A stretch of DNA of 59,267 bases from Gemmata massiliana (lineage in GTDB: Bacteria > Planctomycetota > Planctomycetia > Gemmatales > Gemmataceae): NCBI GenBank assembly GCA_000531095.1, contig HG799466.1, positions 1 through 59,267 on the forward strand. Direction: 5' to 3'. Positions within the stretch are counted from its first letter, which is position 1, and every line of letters starts with the position of its first letter. Positions 1 through 8,512 of this stretch are shown piece after piece. The notes under the pieces were generated by a model. It searched no databases. It was not told where the DNA came from and saw nothing but the letters and a program-made list of their open reading frames with translations. A program made the position numbers and the translations under genes.

Positions 1-118
1 ACTACTCACGGCGCTCGCCCCGGCCGCTTGAGCGCACTCAGAATCGGCACCAGTCGAGCTAAGCGAACGAAGACGGGCGTCTTCAATGCCTTTCCGCCCC
101 GGAGGGCCGGCGTTCGTA

Positions 119-140
119 GCACAGGGCCGAAGCCCTGTGC
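119..140. repeat. Short intergenic palindrome, GTAGCACAGGG family
   Basis: The arms GCACAGGGC and GCCCTGTGC form a hairpin with a few-base loop just downstream of the cysNC stop. The same core occurs at 29816-29843, again just downstream of a minus-strand gene. It could act as a terminator, but no T-run follows, so it is listed as a repeat. The first 118 bases of the window hold no gene I can support. Confidence 0.55.
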
Positions 141-152
141 CCCCGTAGCGTG

Positions 153-2087
153 TTAGCGCAGATACCCCTTCGACTTCATCAGCGCGGCGATGCGTTCGAC
201 GCTTTCCTCGACATTGGTCTGGTCGGTTTGCAGCACGAGGTCGGGCGCCTTCGGTTCCTCGAAGGCCGCCGTCACGCCCGGCATCTGCGCGATCTTGCCC
301 TCGTCGGCGAGCCGGTACGCGCCGCTCTGGTCGCGCGCACGCAGCACCTCCATCGGGGCCGTGCAGTACACCTCCAGCACGCGGTCCCGGCCGATCAACT
401 GCTTCGCCTTCTCGCGCACCGCGTCGTGCGGGGCCACGAACGCCGCGATCGTAATCACCCCCGCGTCGTTCATCAGCTTCGCGACCTCGGCCGAGCGCCG
501 CAGGTTCTCCGAGCGGTCATCCGCCGTGAACCCGAGGTCGCGGTTCAGCCCCTGGCGCATGTTCTGGCCGTACAGCACGGTCACCGCCCGGCCCTCGTCC
601 CACAGCCGGCGCTCCAGGCCGTAGGCGATCCGGCTCTTCCCGCTCCCGGTCAGCCCGACCAGCAGCACCGTCACCGGCACTTGGTTGTAGCGCTGCTCGC
701 GCTCGGCCGGCGCGACGAGGCTCTCGCGCAGTTTGAGGCGGGCCATCGGCTCCGCGCCCCACACGTCGCCCGGCGCCCGGCCGCTGCCGGTTTCCAGGAT
801 CATGCCGGCGCCGACCGTGTTGTTCGTCAGCCGGTCGATCAGGATGAACGCCCCGGTCGCGGCGTTGGTGCGGTACGGGTCGCACGCGAGCGGCTGCGTC
901 AGGCTGAGTTGGACGTGCGCGACCTCGTTCAGCCCGAGCCGCGCGATGGCCCGGTGCTCCAGGGTGTTCACGTCGACGCCGTAGCGGAACGCCGCGACCT
1001 CCGCCGACACCTGCCGCGTGGTGTGCTTGAGTGTGTACGTCCGGCCGGGCACGAACGGTTGCTCGGACATCCACACCACCATCGCCTCGATCTGGGCGCT
1101 GACGTGCGGCGGGCCGTCGGGCCGCACCAGCATGTCGCCGCGGCTGACGTCCACCTCGTCGGTCAGCGTGACGGTCACGGCCTGCGGCGCGAACGCCTCG
1201 TCCAGTTCGCCGTCGTAGGTCACGATCGACTTCACCCGGCTGCGCTTGCCCGACGGCAGCGCCATCACCTCGTCGCCCTTGCGCAAGATCCCGGACGCCA
1301 CCGTTCCGGCGAACCCGCGGAAGTCGAGGTTCGGGCGCACGACGTACTGCACCGGGAACCGCAGGTCGGTCAGGTTGCGGTCGCTGGCGATGTGGACCGT
1401 TTCCAGGTGGTCGAGCAGCGCCGGGCCGTGGTACCACGGCATCGCCTCGCTCTTGGACGCGACGTTGTCGCCCTTCAGCGCGGACATCGGGATGAACGTG
1501 ATGTCCGGCAGCCCGAGCTTGGCGACGAACCCGGTGTAGTCGTCCTTGATGCGCTCGAAGACCTCCTGCGAGTGTTCGACGAGGTCCATCTTGTTGACCG
1601 CGACGACGACGTGCCGGATGCCCAGGAGCGACACGATGAATGAGTGCCGGCGCGTCTGGGTCTGCACGCCGTGGCGCGCGTCGATGAGGATGATGGCGAG
1701 CTGACACGTCGAGGCGCCGGTGGCCATGTTGCGCGTGTACTGCTCGTGGCCGGGCGTGTCGGCGATGATGAACTTGCGCCGGTCGGTCGAGAAGTACCGG
1801 TACGCGACGTCGATGGTGATGCCCTGCTCGCGCTCGGCCTTCAGGCCGTCGGTGAGCAGCGCGAGGTCGATCTCGCCGGCCCCGGTGGTGCCCACCTTCT
1901 CGCTGTCGCGCTTCACGGCGGCGAGCTGGTCCTCGTAGATCATCTTGGTGTCGTGCAGGAGCCGGCCGATGAGCGTGCTCTTGCCGTCGTCGACGCTGCC
2001 GCAGGTGAGGAACCGCAGCAGCTCTTTCTTCTGGTGGCGGGCGAGGTAGGCGTGAATGTCTTCCTGACTCAGGTCAACAGCTTGCAT
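153..2087 (-). CDS. cysNC: Sulfate adenylyltransferase subunit 1 / adenylylsulfate kinase fusion (CysN-CysC)
   Basis: This bifunctional enzyme of sulfate assimilation couples GTP hydrolysis to APS synthesis with CysD and then phosphorylates APS to PAPS. The predicted protein has 644 residues. The GTPase part shows the P-loop GSVDDGKST (30-38), DTPGHEQY (110-117) and NKMD (165-168). The C-terminal kinase starts near 474 with GLTGSGKS (478-485) and keeps the GLNRDLGF and DRSENLRR motifs. The kinase motif usually written LDGDN reads LYGQN here, so an acidic residue important in APS kinases is replaced. The ATG at 2087 is chosen because homologues begin here; the open frame runs 124 codons further upstream but only through a palindromic repeat. 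It lies downstream of cysD in the same direction, separated by 212 bp of repeat-rich DNA. Confidence 0.93.
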   Translation of the reverse strand: MQAVDLSQEDIHAYLARHQKKELLRFLTCGSVDDGKSTLIGRLLHDTKMIYEDQLAAVKRDSEKVGTTGAGEIDLALLTDGLKAEREQGITIDVAYRYFSTDRRKFIIADTPGHEQYTRNMATGASTCQLAIILIDARHGVQTQTRRHSFIVSLLGIRHVVVAVNKMDLVEHSQEVFERIKDDYTGFVAKLGLPDITFIPMSALKGDNVASKSEAMPWYHGPALLDHLETVHIASDRNLTDLRFPVQYVVRPNLDFRGFAGTVASGILRKGDEVMALPSGKRSRVKSIVTYDGELDEAFAPQAVTVTLTDEVDVSRGDMLVRPDGPPHVSAQIEAMVVWMSEQPFVPGRTYTLKHTTRQVSAEVAAFRYGVDVNTLEHRAIARLGLNEVAHVQLSLTQPLACDPYRTNAATGAFILIDRLTNNTVGAGMILETGSGRAPGDVWGAEPMARLKLRESLVAPAEREQRYNQVPVTVLLVGLTGSGKSRIAYGLERRLWDEGRAVTVLYGQNMRQGLNRDLGFTADDRSENLRRSAEVAKLMNDAGVITIAAFVAPHDAVREKAKQLIGRDRVLEVYCTAPMEVLRARDQSGAYRLADEGKIAQMPGVTAAFEEPKAPDLVLQTDQTNVEESVERIAALMKSKGYLR

Positions 2088-2150
2088 CTCAGAAGTATCC
2101 GGAAAAGTGGTCGGTGTGCTCTCGTCAAATGCCCGGGTTGAAGCCTCAAC

Positions 2151-2264
2151 AGCCAGGGGTTGAAACCCCTGGCTATTCCCGGTGACGCCGATGGCGTCCG
2201 AAACACAATGCCTTTTGGACCCCGAAGGGGTCACCGGCAATAGCCAGGGGTTGAAACCCCTGGC
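2151..2264. repeat. Paired CCAGGGGTTTCAACCCCTGG palindromes between cysD and cysNC
   Basis: Two near-identical 24-base palindromes (2151-2174 and 2241-2264) with core GCCAGGGGTTGAAACCCCTGGC lie 90 bp apart, with a smaller ACCCCGAAGGGGT palindrome between them. Another copy of the core is at 33041-33060. They sit inside the cysD-cysNC transcription unit and may fold in its mRNA. Confidence 0.8.
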
Positions 2265-2299
2265 ATTTAACCCGTGAGCGTCCCCAGTTACTCCGTTGC

Positions 2300-3235
2300 C
2301 TAGAAATACCCCTCGCGCTTTTTCTGCTCCATCGAGCCCGACTCGTCGTGGTCGATCATGCGGCCCTGGCGCTCGGAGTTCCGGGCCAGCAGCATCTCCT
2401 CGATGATCTCCGGGAGGGTCGTCGCCGTGCTCTCGATGGCCCCGGTGAGCGGGTAGCACCCGAGGGTGCGGAACCGCACGCGCTTCATCATCGGCACCTC
2501 GCCGGGGCGCAGCCGCATGCGGTCGTCGTCCACCATGATGAGCGTGCCGTCGCGCTCGACGACCGGGCGCACGTCGGCGAAGTAGAGGGGCACAATCGGG
2601 ATGTTTTCCAGGTGGATGTACTGCCAGACGTCCAGCTCGGTCCAGTTGCTCAGCGGGAACGCGCGGATGCTCTCACCCTTGTTCACCTTGCAGTTGTACA
2701 GGTTCCACAGCTCGGGCCGCTGGTTCTTCGGATCCCACTGGTGCAAGCGGTCGCGGAAGCTGTACACGCGCTCCTTGGCCCGGCTCTTCTCCTCGTCGCG
2801 CCGGGCGCCGCCGAACGCGGCGTCGAACTGGTAGTGGTTCAGCGCCTGCTTCAGCCCCGCCGTCTTCATGACGTCGGTGTGCTTCTTCGAGCCGTGGTCG
2901 AACGGGTTGATGTTCTGGGCCTGCCCCTCGGGGTTGATCCAGACCTTCAGGTCGAGGTTTTGCTCGCGGCAGAACCGGTCGCGGAACTCGATCATCGCCC
3001 GGAACTTCCAGGTCGTGTCGACGTGCAGCAGCGGGAACGGTAGGCGCCCGGGGTGGAACGCCTTCTGCGCCAGCCGGAGCATGACGGCGGAATCCTTACC
3101 GATCGAGTAGAGCATCACGGGCCGCTCGAACTCGGCGGCGACCTCGCGGATGATGTGGATGCTCTCCGCCTCCAGCACTTTCAAGTGGGAGAGGTTGTAA
3201 CTGCTGCTGATGGCCCGCCCTCCTGGAGTCTTCAC
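2300..3235 (-). CDS. cysD: Sulfate adenylyltransferase subunit 2 (CysD)
   Basis: The catalytic subunit of ATP sulfurylase makes APS from ATP and sulfate in complex with CysN. The 311-residue frame has the PP-loop variant YSIGKDS (43-49) and [14 protein letters not shown] (143-156), both typical of CysD, and full family length. The outermost start is a GTG at 3235. However, a perfect AGGAGG (3219-3224) lies inside this frame, 7 nt upstream of an ATC codon at 3209-3211. Homologues begin exactly there (their MSSYNL matches ISSSYNL), so initiation at ATC, giving 303 residues, is quite possible. cysNC follows in the same direction, and together they form the sulfate-activation operon. Confidence 0.94.
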   Translation of the reverse strand: MKTPGGRAISSSYNLSHLKVLEAESIHIIREVAAEFERPVMLYSIGKDSAVMLRLAQKAFHPGRLPFPLLHVDTTWKFRAMIEFRDRFCREQNLDLKVWINPEGQAQNINPFDHGSKKHTDVMKTAGLKQALNHYQFDAAFGGARRDEEKSRAKERVYSFRDRLHQWDPKNQRPELWNLYNCKVNKGESIRAFPLSNWTELDVWQYIHLENIPIVPLYFADVRPVVERDGTLIMVDDDRMRLRPGEVPMMKRVRFRTLGCYPLTGAIESTATTLPEIIEEMLLARNSERQGRMIDHDESGSMEQKKREGYF

Positions 3236-3317
3236 CCCTTAATTCTATGAGGTCGGGCCGCCAAATGGCGTGTCCGCCGGCACGAACCACATTTCACCGG
3301 CACACCGGTAAGAGTAT

Positions 3318-3419
3318 TTCACCGCGGAGAGCGCGAGAGGGCGCGGAGAAAGACAAAGGCGCAAGTGAGCGCATCCGATCCGGCCTTCCCTCTGCGTTCT
3401 CTGCGCCCTCTGCGGTGAA
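3318..3419 (+). repeat. CACCGCGGAGAG palindromic element, copy 1
   Basis: This ~100-bp imperfect inverted repeat starts TTCACCGCGGAGAGCGCGAG and ends CTCTGCGCCCTCTGCGGTGAA. A second copy in the same orientation is at 4577-4679, so the two copies bracket the WD40 gene as direct repeats. The inner parts are also alike (CAAAGGCGC, TCCGATCCGGCC). No coding sense. Confidence 0.8.
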
Positions 3420-3444
3420 GCGCTCTTCACAACCGCCGGGGCCG

Positions 3445-4542
3445 CTACTTGTTATTCGGGAGGCCCCAAATGGTGAACTTGCGGCCGGACTTGGCGCTCA
3501 GGTCCAGGGCGCTGGAGGTGATGAACCGGGTGCTGTCCGAGACGAACCGCACCTGGATCACCCACGCCGGTGCGTCGAGTTCCTTCAGTTTGGCCAGCCG
3601 GCCCGGTTCCCACACGACGATCGGTCCCTGGCGCCCGGAAGTAACCAGGACGTCTCCCTTCGGACTCCAGTCCACCGAGTATAGCTCCTTGCACCCGCTC
3701 GCCGCCGACCGCAGTTCCTTGCCCGTGGCTGTGTCCCACAGTGCGAGTGTGCCGTCCACGTGGGCGGTAGCCAGCACCTTCCCGTCCGGGCTGAACGCGA
3801 CCTCCTGGGTCATCTTCTTGTCCAGCACGTGAAGCAACTTGCCGGTGGCGACGTCGAACAGGCGCGGCTCGTAGTTGCGGTTACTGACCGCGAGCGTCTT
3901 CCCGTCCGGGCTGAACACGGGCTTCGCGCTGCCGGCCCCGGACCGCGCGAGCGTGCGGAGCAGTTTGCCCGTCGCGTCGAACAGGCGCACCTCGGTGTGG
4001 CCGGCGCCCTCGGCCCGGGGATCCCAGAACGTGGACCCGATGGCCAGCAACTTGCTGTCCGGGCTGAACGCGGCGTGGTCCGGGTCGTCCTTGAGTTCGA
4101 TGTCGAACGACTTGTCGGTGTCGGTCCGGAGGACGGTATAGGTCGTCTTGTTGCGCTCGGTCCAGGCCACGAGTTTTCCGTCCGGGCTGGTTGCCAGAGT
4201 GATCGGGTGCGCGTCCTTGACCGGCTTCCGCAGTGGCCGCAGGGTGTTCTCGTCGAGCACCTCGACGCCCGCAGTCCGGTCGAGTACGGTCAACTCACCT
4301 TTACCGGGTCCGCGGGTGATCCGGTCCGCGCGTCGGTCGACCTCGTCGAGGACACGGACCTGAGCCGCGTTCATGGCGGAAATGGGAACAACGGCCACTT
4401 TCGGGACCGGTGCAGCGAACGCGACCAGGGCGACGGCCGGCAGCGCGAGCACGGGCATCAGGCGTGGGCAGCATGGCACGGGGAGCCTCACTTTCGCGGG
4501 CGAGGGGAAGAGGGCGGGCGTCGGTTTGGAGGAGTGCTTCAT
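3445..4542 (-). CDS. Exported WD40 repeat protein
   Basis: The predicted protein has 365 residues with a hydrophobic N-terminal segment (PVLALPAVALVAFAA, near residues 30-45) that fits a signal peptide or anchor. The rest is a beta-propeller. Repeated units such as FSPDGKTLAVSN, FSPDGKVLATAHVDG and ALWDTATGK are typical WD40 blades, and about six or seven can be recognised. The ATG at 4542 is chosen; an alternative at 4458 would put the hydrophobic stretch right at the N-terminus. The role is unknown: WD40 propellers are scaffolds, and no enzymatic domain is attached. The gene is bracketed by two direct copies of a palindromic element. Confidence 0.8.
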   Translation of the reverse strand: MKHSSKPTPALFPSPAKVRLPVPCCPRLMPVLALPAVALVAFAAPVPKVAVVPISAMNAAQVRVLDEVDRRADRITRGPGKGELTVLDRTAGVEVLDENTLRPLRKPVKDAHPITLATSPDGKLVAWTERNKTTYTVLRTDTDKSFDIELKDDPDHAAFSPDSKLLAIGSTFWDPRAEGAGHTEVRLFDATGKLLRTLARSGAGSAKPVFSPDGKTLAVSNRNYEPRLFDVATGKLLHVLDKKMTQEVAFSPDGKVLATAHVDGTLALWDTATGKELRSAASGCKELYSVDWSPKGDVLVTSGRQGPIVVWEPGRLAKLKELDAPAWVIQVRFVSDSTRFITSSALDLSAKSGRKFTIWGLPNNK

Positions 4543-4576
4543 CGCAGAGGGTCGGAACTGTTTTTCGCAGGCAGAT

Positions 4577-4679
4577 TTCACCGCAGAGAGCGCGAGAGGG
4601 CGCGGAGAAAAGGCAAAGGCGCGAACGATCGTTTCCGATCCGGCCACTCTCCGCGTGCGCGGTGCCCTCGGCGGTGAAG
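4577..4679 (+). repeat. CACCGCAGAGAG palindromic element, copy 2
   Basis: Second copy of the element at 3318-3419, in the same orientation and clearly similar along its whole length, immediately upstream of the WD40 gene start. Its 3' end approaches the stop of the next minus-strand gene. Confidence 0.78.
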
Positions 4680-4707
4680 CACTCCTACCGGCAGCGGTCC
4701 GAGCGTT

Positions 4708-5028
4708 TTATTTCTTCTCGACCGTTCCCAACGAGTACGGCTTGGTCGATTGATCGGCGTAGAAGAGCTCGCCGGTCTGGGTGTCGATGATGTACGCGCC
4801 GTGGGCGGGTGCGTTGGGGCGCTGTGCGCCCCACGCCGAGACTTGGTAGCGCCCGACCGGGCCGGCGGGGAGCGGGGCGGCGCTCGCGACCGGCCGGAGC
4901 ACGAAGCCCGGATTGGCCTCGGGCTGGGCGTGGACCCGGTTGGTCCGATCGTCCGTCATGAGCAGCGTTCCGAGGGCGCCGATTACGATGCCCGTTAGAG
5001 CTACCAGCCACTGAGATCGTGTAGCCAT
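4708..5028 (-). CDS. Small membrane-anchored protein of unknown function
   Basis: The predicted protein has 106 residues. One N-terminal membrane segment (WLVALTGIVIGALGTLLM, about 7-24) is followed by a soluble part of about 80 residues ending in a strand-like segment (AYIIDTQTGELFYAD). The start at 5028 is favoured by GGAG about 8 nt upstream and because the membrane segment then begins near residue 6. The soluble tail is probably outside the cytoplasm. I do not recognise the family. Confidence 0.7.
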   Translation of the reverse strand: MATRSQWLVALTGIVIGALGTLLMTDDRTNRVHAQPEANPGFVLRPVASAAPLPAGPVGRYQVSAWGAQRPNAPAHGAYIIDTQTGELFYADQSTKPYSLGTVEKK

Positions 5029-5092
5029 GACTGTCTCCGCGAGGTGCGCTGTTCCGAACTGCTCCCAGCGTACCACCGCGGCCCCGCCCTCG

Positions 5093-5707
5093 CTACTCCT
5101 TGCCGAGCACCAGATCCACGACCCAGCACCCGCGCACGTGCGGCCCCTCACCGCGGCAGTGATTCAGCACATCGGCGCAGTCACAGCCCGCGTCCTGGAG
5201 CGCGTCACCCAGAATCGGCATCGCGCCGAACTCACGCGATTCGTACATCTGTGAGGCGAGCGCGAGAACAGTAGAGGTGCGCCAGGCGAGTGAGAAGGCA
5301 ACCGGGCGGAACGGATTGCCGAAGATACAGCGGGTGAGACCGACCTGAACCACGGTTTCTTCCGGACGTGTACGAGTCGTCTTGCACGCAGCAACGTAGG
5401 GCTCACCGCAACAAGCCGAAGCCGAGGCCCAGGCCACCATTGAGGCTTCTCCGGTCACGTGTGGTGCTTTCTGCCAATCACCTTTCTTGCGTGCGAGCTT
5501 GAACTGACTCTTCGAGATGCGCTGGTCGGCGTAATCCTCACTGGCACGGAGCACGTCCCGATACAGTTCCGCGACCGGGAACCGAATCCACAGGTTCAGA
5601 TAGCACGCGCAGCCAAAGAGTCTGAACTTTCGGTCGCTCGCCCGATTGCGAAGGAAACGAATCATCGGTATCGGATCGTCGCACGCGAGCCACTCTGCTT
5701 CGGTCAT
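5093..5707 (-). CDS. Conserved Gemmataceae paralogous-family protein (MTEAEWLACDDP...GCWVVDL type)
   Basis: The predicted protein has 204 residues, opens with TEAEWLACDDPIPMIRFLR and ends with a conserved block containing PILGDALQDAGCD, HCR, and HVRGCWVVDLVLGK. I recognise this architecture as a protein type that is multiplied in Gemmata-like genomes; its function is unknown. It is cysteine-rich and has no signal peptide or membrane segment, so it is probably cytoplasmic. A second, broken member of the same family lies at 9636-9816 in this window, which supports active duplication and decay. Confidence 0.75.
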   Translation of the reverse strand: MTEAEWLACDDPIPMIRFLRNRASDRKFRLFGCACYLNLWIRFPVAELYRDVLRASEDYADQRISKSQFKLARKKGDWQKAPHVTGEASMVAWASASACCGEPYVAACKTTRTRPEETVVQVGLTRCIFGNPFRPVAFSLAWRTSTVLALASQMYESREFGAMPILGDALQDAGCDCADVLNHCRGEGPHVRGCWVVDLVLGKE

Positions 5708-5748
5708 CGGTCGCCCCTCGAACCGATCTCAGAATACCCGCCCGGCGC

Positions 5749-6156
5749 TTAGCGCACGAGAAACTTATCCTGATCCTGTCGCATCCGATGTATCCGTTGC
5801 CACTGTTCCTCATTACTTTCGTGCTTCTTCTGCATCTCGATACAGCCGGGGAGCCAGAACCCGAAGAAGAAGATCGCCGCGATGAACGCGAAGATCACCA
5901 TTCCTCCCACCGCCGCCGGCTTCCCGCCGATCACGCCTTGCTTGCAGTACATGCAGGTCCATGCGTCTCCCGGTATCTCTGCGGAGCAGTACGGGCACGC
6001 CTTGGTTGGCCCCGGCCGCGTCGGGGGTTGGACTGTCAGCTTCATCTCGGTGGGGCCGGGGGCCGCGGGTTCGGGCCGTTCGACCCACTCGCCGCAGAAC
6101 TTGCACTTCTTGGCCTCAATGCGGATGTCCGCGATGCAGTACGGGCACTTCTTCAT
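5749..6156 (-). CDS. Double zinc-ribbon membrane protein
   Basis: The predicted protein has 135 residues. It has two zinc ribbons, each with two CxxC pairs: CPYC/CKFC near the N-terminus and CPYC/CMYC around residues 50-70. One membrane helix (VIFAFIAAIFFFGFWLPG, about 88-106) and a charged tail follow. The start at 6156 is set by GGGAG about 8 nt upstream and by the first ribbon starting at residue 4. The ribbons probably face the cytoplasm. Partner and role are unknown. Confidence 0.78.
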   Translation of the reverse strand: MKKCPYCIADIRIEAKKCKFCGEWVERPEPAAPGPTEMKLTVQPPTRPGPTKACPYCSAEIPGDAWTCMYCKQGVIGGKPAAVGGMVIFAFIAAIFFFGFWLPGCIEMQKKHESNEEQWQRIHRMRQDQDKFLVR

Positions 6157-6420
6157 CACCGGCTCCCTTACCGAATGCCATTTGGAGGGTGTACCCGTAC
6201 TGGCGTTCGGTTTTGACGCACACCTATTTTGTACGCGCCGCTGCCCTTGTGGGCTTCGCCCTGTGTAGGCTGGGCGTGATTGGGCCGAGTGTAACGAACA
6301 TTCTGGCGCTTCGTCCGCGCGGGAACGTGAGTGCCGCATTTCGGCTCAAGTCCGCGCCGCCGGTGGTCGAATTGCTGAAGCGGTAAGTCGACCTGGACGT
6401 ATTTGGACTGGAGTGCGGGT

Positions 6421-7584
6421 ATGGGGTTCTTCACGGGGCGCGTCACGTTCCTCCGATTCGCTGTTGGGGGGCCGGCCCCGCACCTGTTCGACGACGACCA
6501 GCTCGCGTGTCTGAGCGAACACGCGGCCGGGCGCCAGGCCGTGGCTGCAGCGGACGGGATCGAGGTCGGGTGGTCGGCCGGCAAGTCCGTTCTCGACCTC
6601 GCGTTCGACCTGGGCAAGAACGTCATCAACGACGCCCTGCACTTCGATATGCGGGTGGACACGGACCGGCTCCCGGGCGACCTGCTCAAGGCGTACTACG
6701 AGTCCGATCTGGCCGCGCTCGCCAAGGACAACCCGAGCGGGTTCGCGTCCGCCAAACAGAAGCGCGAGGCCAAGGAGAGCGCCCGGGATCGGCTGGAAGC
6801 CGAAGCCAAGGACGGGCGATTCAAGCGCCGCAAGTGTACCCCGGTGCTCTGGGACCGGGCCTCCAACGAGGTGCTGTTCGGGGCGAGTTCCACGTCTCAG
6901 GTCGAGCGCTTCGCGGACCTGTTCCAGCGCACCTTCGGGCACCCGCTGGAATTACTCACGGCCGGGCGCCAGGCGGAACGGACCGCGGGCGCGCTGGAGC
7001 TGACCGGCGCGGCCGACGCGCCGTCCGGGTTCGTCCCCGGGGCGGGGGACGAGGTGGCCTGGGTTCCGGGGGGCGGACCGGCAGACTTTTTGGGTAACGA
7101 GTACCTGCTCTGGCTCTGGTTCCTGACCGATCGCGAATCGGACACGCTCACCTTGAGCGACGGGAGCGATGTTGTCCTGATGCCGGCTCGAACGCTGTCC
7201 CTGGAGTGCCCGCGCGGGGTGACCGGGAGCGAGACGATTGCGAGCGAAGGCCCGACCCGGCTACCCGAAGCCCGGCGCGCGGTGCAGGCCGGGAAGCTGC
7301 CCCGGAAGATGGGACTCACAATGGTCCGGCACGACCAGCAGTACGAACTCACGCTCCAGGCCGAGACGCTGGGCGTGGGCTCGTGCAAAATGCCGGACCC
7401 GCCCGAGGACGTGAGCGGCGCCCGCGCGAAACTGGAAGAACGGGCGACCCAGGTGCGGGAACTGGTCGAAACCCTGGACCTGCTTTACGCCCGTTTTCTG
7501 ACCGTGCGCCTGTCGCCCGACTGGGCCGGCGAACTGGAGCGCATCCGGCGCTGGCTCGTTCCGGCGGACCAGCGCGCGGCGTAA
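6421..7584 (+). CDS. RdgC-like recombination-associated protein
   Basis: The predicted protein has 387 residues. The N-terminal region (GFFTGRVTFLRF, later ADGIEVGW, and a segment with KNVINDALHF and RVDTDRLPGDLLKAYY) and the middle block ending VLFGAS match my memory of the long planctomycete RdgC-like proteins. E. coli RdgC is about 300 residues and binds DNA as a ring, restraining RecA. A basic helix near 120-145 could bind DNA. The ATG at 6421 is preferred over the TTG at 6403 because GGAG lies about 7 nt before it. The family call rests on memory of the pattern, so it is moderate. Confidence 0.68.
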   Translation: MGFFTGRVTFLRFAVGGPAPHLFDDDQLACLSEHAAGRQAVAAADGIEVGWSAGKSVLDLAFDLGKNVINDALHFDMRVDTDRLPGDLLKAYYESDLAALAKDNPSGFASAKQKREAKESARDRLEAEAKDGRFKRRKCTPVLWDRASNEVLFGASSTSQVERFADLFQRTFGHPLELLTAGRQAERTAGALELTGAADAPSGFVPGAGDEVAWVPGGGPADFLGNEYLLWLWFLTDRESDTLTLSDGSDVVLMPARTLSLECPRGVTGSETIASEGPTRLPEARRAVQAGKLPRKMGLTMVRHDQQYELTLQAETLGVGSCKMPDPPEDVSGARAKLEERATQVRELVETLDLLYARFLTVRLSPDWAGELERIRRWLVPADQRAA

Positions 7585-7619
7585 GGTGTTGTGCGATACT
7601 ATGCGGGCGAACGGTGCAG

Positions 7620-8366
7620 TCAGCGTCCGCCCGCCAGATCGATGAACGTGCCAGTGGCGTAGGACGCTTCGTCGGACAGGAGCCACAAGATCGCGGTGGC
7701 GACCTCTTCTGGTTGCCCGCCGCGCTTCATCGGGACGAACTGCTTCACCCGGTCCACGCGACCCGGTTCCCCGCCGCTCGCGTGGATGTCGGTGTAGATG
7801 AACCCGGGCCGCACCGCGTTGACCCGGATGCCCTCTTCCGCCACTTCCTTCGCCAGCCCGAGGGTGAGCGTGTCGATCGCGCCCTTCGCGGCGGCGTAGT
7901 CCACGTACTCACCCGGAGAACCCACCCGTGCTGCCACCGACGACACGTTCACGATCGCGCCGCCCGCTCCCCCGCGTGCCGTGGACATGCGGCGCACGGC
8001 CTCACGGCAGCACAGGAACGACCCGGTAACGTTGGCCCCGAACACCCGCGCGATGCGTGCCGCGTCCATGTGCTCGCCCCGCGTCTGCTGTTCGAGGATG
8101 CCGGCGTTGTTCACGAGCGCCGTCACCCGCCCCAACTCACGGTCCACCGTCTCGAACAGGCGGACCACGTCCACTTCAACGGCGACGTCCGCTTGAACCG
8201 TAATGGCCCTGGCCCCTGCGCGCTGGCATTCATCAGCAACCGCGTCGGCGGCGCCCTGGTTCGCGCGGTAGTTCACGCACACGTCAAACCCGCGCTCGGC
8301 CGCCAGGCGACAGGTGCTGGCCCCGATGCCCCGACCCCCGCCGGTCACGATCACGATCCGGTCCAC
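7620..8366 (-). CDS. Short-chain dehydrogenase/reductase (SDR)
   Basis: The predicted 248-residue enzyme has classical SDR features: the cofactor motif TGGGRGIG (8-15), NNAG (86-89), a catalytic serine in VSSVA (about 142), Y157-x3-K161 in YAAAK, and the NAVRPG segment after the catalytic lysine. It is therefore an NAD(P)(H)-dependent oxidoreductase of the 3-oxoacyl-ACP reductase/glucose dehydrogenase type. The substrate cannot be told from sequence. The start is a GTG at 8366 with a strong GGAGGGGG upstream. It stands alone, converging with the RdgC-like gene. Confidence 0.9.
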   Translation of the reverse strand: MDRIVIVTGGGRGIGASTCRLAAERGFDVCVNYRANQGAADAVADECQRAGARAITVQADVAVEVDVVRLFETVDRELGRVTALVNNAGILEQQTRGEHMDAARIARVFGANVTGSFLCCREAVRRMSTARGGAGGAIVNVSSVAARVGSPGEYVDYAAAKGAIDTLTLGLAKEVAEEGIRVNAVRPGFIYTDIHASGGEPGRVDRVKQFVPMKRGGQPEEVATAILWLLSDEASYATGTFIDLAGGR

Positions 8367-8512
8367 GCGCGCCCCCTCCTCGCGTTCTCATCTGTTCATC
8401 TTGTATGAACGGAAACCTCAATCCGTTACGCTCGTCCCGCACGCGCTCTGGTAGGGCACAACGGGTGGGGCGTGCACCCGTAGGTCACGGGCACGAGTAC
8501 AGGCATGGCCCC

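Noticed and set aside
150..1643. Long plus-strand open frame opposite cysNC
   Set aside because: Arg/His/Leu/Val-rich antisense shadow caused by high GC; no domain or ribosome site, while the minus strand has clear CysN/CysC motifs.
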